Of a stretch of 64,000 nucleotides of DNA, positions 58,540 through 64,000 are shown piece by piece. The DNA is from Hordeum vulgare subsp. vulgare (taxonomy: Eukaryota > Streptophyta > Magnoliopsida > Poales > Poaceae). Both the position numbers and the translations under genes were made by a program. A model generated the notes under the pieces. The model was not told the origin of the DNA. It saw only the letters and a program-made list of their open reading frames with translations, and made no database searches. The DNA lies in contig NC_058524.1 of assembly GCF_904849725.1 (NCBI RefSeq), forward strand, positions 348,995,823-349,059,822. Direction: 5' to 3'. Every line of letters begins with the position of its first letter. The stretch's first letter is position 1.

Positions 58540-59060
58540 TGTGATGGTGTAGATTTGTGTAGTGTGTGTAAGTGAGTAGTTGCCTATGTATAGGAGTTTA
58601 ACTTGTGTATATGTGTTCTAGTGGATAAGTGTGCATGTGTAGATGGTGTGTGTGTGTGATGGCAGACATACAAGTGGTGCATTGTGAGTGTGTGTGTATG
58701 CATCTCACACACATGAACAAGAGTTCATGTGCATGAGTGTGGTGCAAGCACCAAGGATGTTATGCTTGTGCACCTCTTGTGCAATATGTGATGTGAGTGT
58801 GTGTGTGGGTTTTCTCCCTCACCTACCTTGTGATATGTTGGAGCTCTTGTCATGATGTGTGTCTATCTAGTGGTGGGGATTCTAGCAAGTGTAGGTGATT
58901 ATGAGCATGTTAGTTGTGATGCATGTGAGTGTGTGTGTGAGTGTGTAGTTGTGTGGCTGTATGTGGGTTCACCCCACCTACTAATGCAAGGTGCACAGAC
59001 ACATGTCCATATGTGTGAGTGTGTATACTTCCTTGTGAGTGTGTGTATATTCATGGTGTA
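58540..59060. repeat. TG-rich low-complexity tract
   Basis: A long stretch dominated by GTGTGTG/TGAGTGTG words inside solo LTR 2. Open frames here are compositional artefacts. Confidence 0.7.
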
Positions 59061-60319
59061 GGTGATGAGCTAGTGGAATCACATGTGATGATGCCTATTC
59101 ATCTCTATGTGGTTCTATGTAGTTTTTCCTTCCTAGCTTGTGCCCATTTGTTCCGAGCAAGTGCATAGGTATTTTATATGCTTTTGGGGCAGAATCATCC
59201 CAAGAATCCATTGATGAAATCAGTTTTTCCATTGGAACACTTTCGGGAAATGACATATTTCAGATTTGTTCTATGTTTAGTGCTTGGTTCCATGTGATGT
59301 GGTGAGCACAAGGGTTTGATTCTTGGTTGTGGTAGTTAAGTATGACCCCCTCTACCACTTGTTGCTTTTGTTTCATGTTTAGGAATGCATATGTGCAAGT
59401 TGTGCCCAATCAAAGTAGGCATGTGGCTGAAATTCCAGATTAGTGAAAATCTGAGATTTTCACGAAGTCTGAGAATCTGTTTATATTTTCTTCTCCTGTT
59501 GATGAGCTTGTGCTGGTCAATGTGTTGTGATTCAGCCTTAGCTTTCAACTGGAAAGTTTAAGATTATGTGTTTGTCTAGATCCCTGTAAATTTTCACTAT
59601 ATTTGGAGTCATGTAGATATTGTTTTGGCTGCTGTCAAAATGCTTCAGGGCATAAATAGATAGTGAGAAACTGAAATTTTCACCAAGTCCCTGAAATCTG
59701 TTATTTTTGGGCAAGTTTGCAGCTGTGTAACTTTCTGTGTTTAACCCCTTTGTGTGATATTTTTGCTTGTGCTTGTAGTACTCTTGGATAGCTACTGCCA
59801 CATATCTTATTTGGCATGTTAGGTGGCTGTAGGAGCTTTGCATGTAGCTCGCAAAGTGCTATGATGTTGTTTATGGCTGATTGTGTAGTTTTGGTATTTT
59901 GATATTTGTGAGTGCATAGTTGATGGTGTGGTGATATTATTTGCACCACCCCATCCATGTTGGTTTGTTTTATGTCTTGGCTACCTGGAAATACCAGACT
60001 TGAGCCATTGGAGTGTGTGGTGATGAATTTGACACGTAGGGCTTCATATCTTGTTTCGTTGTTTCCCGTTGATCCGTAGCTCCGTTTGTAATGTTCTTTA
60101 TATGGTTTGCATCGTTTTCACGTGACGCATCTAATCATGACATTCTCATGCTTGTCAAGATAGATTAGAGTGCATTTCTGACCAGGAACATGTATTTCCT
60201 TCTCATGCTTGTGCTAGTGAGTAGAATAGGGATGCATGCTCATATTCATCTCATGCATCATGTGTTTGTTGCATCTTGAGGTGTTGTTGTTCATTGGATG
60301 TTATTCTTATATTGGGTAG

Positions 60320-60403
60320 CACCGGGATCGGAGAACGAGTACGTGGTTTCGGGAGAGTACGTGCAGGTCAATCAAGAACAGTTCCAAGCTGAGGATATCA
60401 CAG
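60320..60403 (+). other. Exon-like segment A in solo LTR 2
   Basis: Acceptor-like GGGTAG precedes 60320 and donor ATCACAG/GTAAGATG follows 60403. One frame is open across it (ENEYVVSGEYVQ ... FQAEDIT) and leaves one base for the next exon. It may be coding, an exonised UTR or chance. A related segment with a GC-type donor is seen in solo LTR 1 near 21380-21470. Confidence 0.35.
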
Positions 60404-61661
60404 GTAAGATGGTATGACCTTGATTCCATCTCTAGACTTGTTATGCTAGATTACATTTCTTCCATCATATGCTCGCTGCCTACCACCGAAATAATTGCCT
60501 CCTGAATTGCCATGAAACCCAAACACTTATCCTTTCCTAGCAAATCTTGAATGGCTAAGTAGGCTTTGCTAAGCTTCTAATGTTAGCGATGCTAGTTGCA
60601 GGTTCTTTGTCTCATGTGATAACATGAGCTTGATATCACTATCTTAATCTGTTATTCAATTAATGCACATATATACTTGGTAAATAACGGAAGGCCTAGC
60701 CTTTTGCCGAGTGTTTTGTTCCGTTATTGCCGACATAGTTACCGGCTACCGGTGTTTGATTCCATATTGATCGCTCCTAACACGTTCGGGGTTGTTATGG
60801 GGAGGCCCTTGATAAATCGCGTAGTGTTAAGACTTGTCCGGCAGGACCCAACATTGGTGTTAATTTGCTAATCACTTAATAATAAACTGCAGAGGGAATA
60901 GCTACCCCGAGGAATTTAATCTACAACCCGGGACAGTGCTCCTCATGAGTGTTGGTCCAACCGAGAGCAGCTATTACGCTCCCCGGGGCAACTCGGTGTT
61001 TTGGCGTGGTAACCATCGCTCATCCGGCGTGTCCTGAGGTTGAGATACGCGACTCTTATCACGGTCGTCGACATGTCGGGTGGTCCTGCTAGTCTTGTCT
61101 TACCTTAGCGATATATCTTGCGTATAGGAATCCCGGTGAAGCTTTGGTTCTCCCTAGAGTTGAGGTTCTCCTCTAAGGAATCCGACGAGATCACGAGATT
61201 CATGATAGAGGATTACTTTGCGGCCCGTGTATGTTTGTGATGGACTAGTTGGAGCACCCCTGCAGGGTTTAATCTTTCGGAAAGCCGTGCCCGCGGTTAT
61301 GTGGCAACTTGAATATTTGTTAACATCCGGTAATAGATAACTTAAACATAAGCTAATAAAATTGCCAACTGTGTGCGTAACCGTGACTGTCCCCTTCGAA
61401 GATCTCTCTTCGATCGGGAACACGGTGGGGTTATGATTGATGTAGGTAGGTGATCAGGATCACTTAGTGGTCATATATCATCGACCGCTAGAATAGACCA
61501 CCTTCAATTCATGTTCTACGTAAGTTAGCCACCATATAAAGCTTAGGATGCTCCAACCTAAATACTCCACCTTTCCAACCTAATAACTTGACTAGTTCTG
61601 GCACAGAGGTCACAGATTGCTGAGTCCCCATGGCTCACAGATTCCTTCACAACACCAACAG

Positions 61662-61762
61662 GTTCAGGTACCCCCGAGACAGGTGATCCTGACGGTACGC
61701 AGCTGGTGTGGCAGTACGATGAGGAGAACGACCGCCTGTACGTGAACTATCCAGAAGACTGA
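61662..61762 (+). other. Exon-like segment B in solo LTR 2
   Basis: Acceptor ACACCAACAG ends at 61661. The frame that continues segment A in phase reads SGTPETGDPDG, then LVWQYDEENDRLYVNYPED and a TGA at 61760-61762. Codon use and the acidic, ordered-looking peptide suggest selection at some time. No known domain. Confidence 0.35.
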
Positions 61763-62016
61763 GGCGTGGTCGTGATCATGGGCAAGCATGGAGGGTAGCA
61801 TAGTCATTTCCCTTGTTTTGTAGTTCGTAGCAGAACTACGTTGTTTGGATATGTGATGTAACTCTGATATATTTATGAGATGGCAATTGAATCCCTTATT
61901 GTCATTCTGTTGATATTATGTATGTGCTATGTTACCATGTTTGCGAAACACTTAGATGCGTTTCTTTCCAATTCGGGGCCTCGATCCCCAAATCGGAAAG
62001 GACCGCATCTTAGTCA

Positions 62017-64000
62017 TTACAGCTTGCCTGCAAAAAATCTTATACGAGAATTATATAGCAAGACATAATCACCTACATTGAACTCACGCTTTTGTATCCT
62101 CTTATCATGCCACCTCTTAACCTTTTCTTTAAACAACTTGGCATTCTCATATGCGTGAGTTCTCCATTCATCAAGCGAGCTAATGTCAAATAACCTCTTC
62201 TCACCAGCAAGTTTGGAATCAAAGTTGAGCTCTTTGATTGCACAATAAGCTTTATGCTCTAGCTCAAGAGGTAAATGACATGCTTTGTCGTACACCATTT
62301 TGTACGGAGACATGCCCATGGGATTCTTATAGGCAGTTCTATAAGCCCACAGTGAATCATCGAGCTTCTTAGACCAATTCTTTCTAGGCCTGTTGACAGT
62401 CTTTTGCAGAATTAGTTTAATCTCTCTATTGCTTAGCTCTACTTGACCACTGGACTGAGGGTGATAGGGGGACGCAATTCTATGGTTGACATCGTACTTA
62501 GCAAGCGTTTTACGAAAAGCACCATGAATGAAATGTGAACCACCGTCGGTCATCAGATATCGAGGGACTCCAAATCTAGGGAAAATAACTTCTTTAAGCA
62601 TCCTGGTAGAAGTGTTGTGATCAGCACTACTAGTGGGGATAGCTTCTACCCACTTAGTGACGTAATCAACAACAACTTGGATATGAGTATACCTCTTGGA
62701 TTTTGGAAAAGGTCCCATATAATCAAAGCCCCAAACATCAAATGGTTCAATGACAAGTGAATAGTTCATAGGCATTTCCTGACGTTTACCGATATTACCT
62801 ACTCTTTGACATTCGTCACAAGATAAGACAAACGTATGGGCATCCTTGAAGAGAGTGGCCCAATAGAAATCTGATTGCAATACCTTGTGTGCAGTTCTAT
62901 CTCCCGCATGGTGTCCTTCGTAGGCCTCAGAGTGACACTGTCCCTGTTCATGTTCAGGTACACAACATTTAATAACACCATCTACTCCTTCCTTATAAAG
63001 TTGAGGATCATCCCAGAAGTAATGTCTCAAATCAAAGAAGAATTTCTTCTTTTGCTGGTATGTGAAACTAGGTGGTATATATTTGGCAACGATATAGTTT
63101 GCATAATCAGCATACCATGGTGCACTACATGAAGTATTGATGACATTCAATTGCTCATCAGGAAAGCTATCGTCAATAGGTTGTGGGTCATCAAGAACGT
63201 TCTCCAACCTAGACAAGTTATCTCCTACGGGGTTATCAGCACCCTTCCTGTCAATAACGTGCAAATCAAATTCTTGTAGCAAGAGAACCCATCTGATAAG
63301 TCTAGGTTTAGCGTCTTTCTTCTCCATGAGGTACTTAATAGCAGCGTGATCAGTGTGAATAGTGACTTTGGAATCAACTATATAAGACATGAACTTTTCA
63401 CATGCAAACACGACTCCTAAAAATTCCTTTTCCGTAGTAGCATAGTTTTTTTGGGAACTGTCTAGAGTTTTACTAGCATAGTAAATAACATTCAACTTAT
63501 TATCAACTCTTTGCCCTAGGACAGCACCAACAGCATAATCACTAGCATCACACATGATTTCAAAAGGTAAGTTCCAATCAGATGGTTGAACAATAGGTGC
63601 AGTTATCAAAGCCTTCTTAAGTATTTCGAAAGCTTCCTCACAATCATCGTCAAAAACAAAAGGAATATCCTTTTGCAAGAGAGTGGTAAGAGGCCTAGAA
63701 ATCTTAGAGAAGTCTTTAATGAACCTTCTATAGAAACCAGCATGACCAAGGAAACTTCTTATACCTTTGATATCTGTGGGGTATGGCATTTTCTCGATCG
63801 CATCAACCTTAGCCTTATTGACTTCAATACCTCCTTCAAAAATTTTATGTCCTAATATGATGCCTTCATTAACCATAAAGTGGCACTTCTTCTCCCAATT
63901 CAAGACAAGATTTGTGTCTTTACATCTCTGCAAGACTCGATCAAGGTTGCTGAGGCAATCATCAAAGGAAGACCCGTAAACGGAGAAGTCATCCTTGAAA
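62017..64000 (-). pseudogene. pol: Element D Pol: RT C-terminal half, RNase H and integrase, split by solo LTR 2
   Basis: The frame is open from the window edge to the insertion at 62022. It enters RT at FKDDFSVYG, where the family has FMDDF, so the residue before the Asp pair is Lys here. Next come [14 protein letters not shown], the RNase H region ([39 protein letters not shown]) and the integrase zinc site ([11 protein letters not shown]). The integrase DDE core is intact: [18 protein letters not shown] and [10 protein letters not shown]. It ends RIRFFAGK at the solo LTR and continues at 56626. Apart from the insertion and the Lys, no damage is seen in view. Confidence 0.92.

Larger units (their letters stand above)
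56627..62021 (+). mobile_element. Sukkula-like solo LTR 2
   Basis: 5395 bp, beginning TGTAATGCCCC and ending CATTACA (perfect 7-base terminal inverted repeats). It is flanked by GCTTG at 56622-56626 and 62022-62026. The last ~1.5 kb follows solo LTR 1 closely (for example GGAAAGCCGTGCCCGCGG and the closing GGACCGCATCTTAG). No internal domain or partner LTR is present. A GC-rich block (57280-57860), two tRNA-like modules, a TG-rich tract and two exon-like segments lie inside. It splits the pol gene of element D. Confidence 0.9.
53076..64000 (-). mobile_element. Element D: second copy of the element-A Gypsy family, minus strand, runs off the window
   Basis: Only the 3' part is in view. The 3' LTR is 53076-54599, with the polypurine tract complement ACTCCCCCCAGC from 54600. 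An extra-ORF remnant is at 55851-56075, and pol occupies 56386-56626 plus 62022-64000. A solo LTR lies at 56627-62021. The left-hand duplication candidate is TCGAG (53071-53075); the right-hand one is outside the window. Its pol is far better preserved than that of element A, so it is younger. Gag, protease, most of RT and the 5' LTR lie beyond the window. Confidence 0.88.

Overview
This window is plant nuclear DNA from a large, repeat-rich grass genome of the wheat/barley tribe (Triticeae). The evidence is the BARE-1/WIS-2/Angela-type Copia element, Sukkula-like giant LTRs, Stowaway MITEs, CACTA ends, and Ty3/Gypsy elements with the grass PBS types TGGCRCCGTTGCCGGGGA and TGGCGCCCACCGTGGGG. 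LTR wording closest to published barley BARE-1 and Sukkula sequences hints at Hordeum, but the species cannot be fixed from sequence reading alone. No bacterial, organellar, rRNA or functional tRNA gene was seen.

Layout. (1) 1-6.7 kb: unassigned DNA, then a ~240-bp tandem repeat whose second copy is split by a small non-autonomous LTR element (2594-5731, minus strand, TSD CCTGT). (2) 6726-8225: the only ordinary host gene recognised, the last four exons of a plant diacylglycerol kinase (plus strand), followed by a Stowaway MITE (8591-8745). (3) 9218-17948: a CACTA-transposon end with a complete BARE-1-like Copia element inserted 203 bp inside it (9421-17943, minus strand, TSD GTTTG). (4) 19031-23143: a Sukkula-like solo LTR (TSD ATGTG). 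(5) 23355-28140: a lone Gypsy LTR with PBS, a scrap of a gypsy-type antisense protein, a foldback MITE and unassigned DNA. (6) 28141-51643: an old, heavily mutated Gypsy element (element A, plus strand) whose 5' LTR is split by a younger 13.3-kb Gypsy element (element B, 28626-41911, TSD GCGGG). (7) 53076 to the window end: a second copy of the element-A family on the minus strand (element D). Its pol gene is split by another Sukkula-like solo LTR (56627-62021, TSD GCTTG).

Element B is the richest object. It has one sense gag-pol reading frame, then a 72-bp tandem array. Past the array lies an intron-containing gene on the opposite strand, with a TATA-like box, a 5' leader exon and seven coding exons whose splice phases close to 889 codons including the stop. 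Its first exon matches the plant 'putative gypsy type transposon' family (PF04195). The in-frame stops in both genes of this element are all explicable as C-to-T changes.

The two solo LTRs share a 3' part and a pair of tRNA-like A-box/B-box modules. The larger one also holds two exon-like segments whose splice phases match. Elements A and D lie tail to tail as a large inverted repeat. All calls come from reading the sequence; no database search was run.
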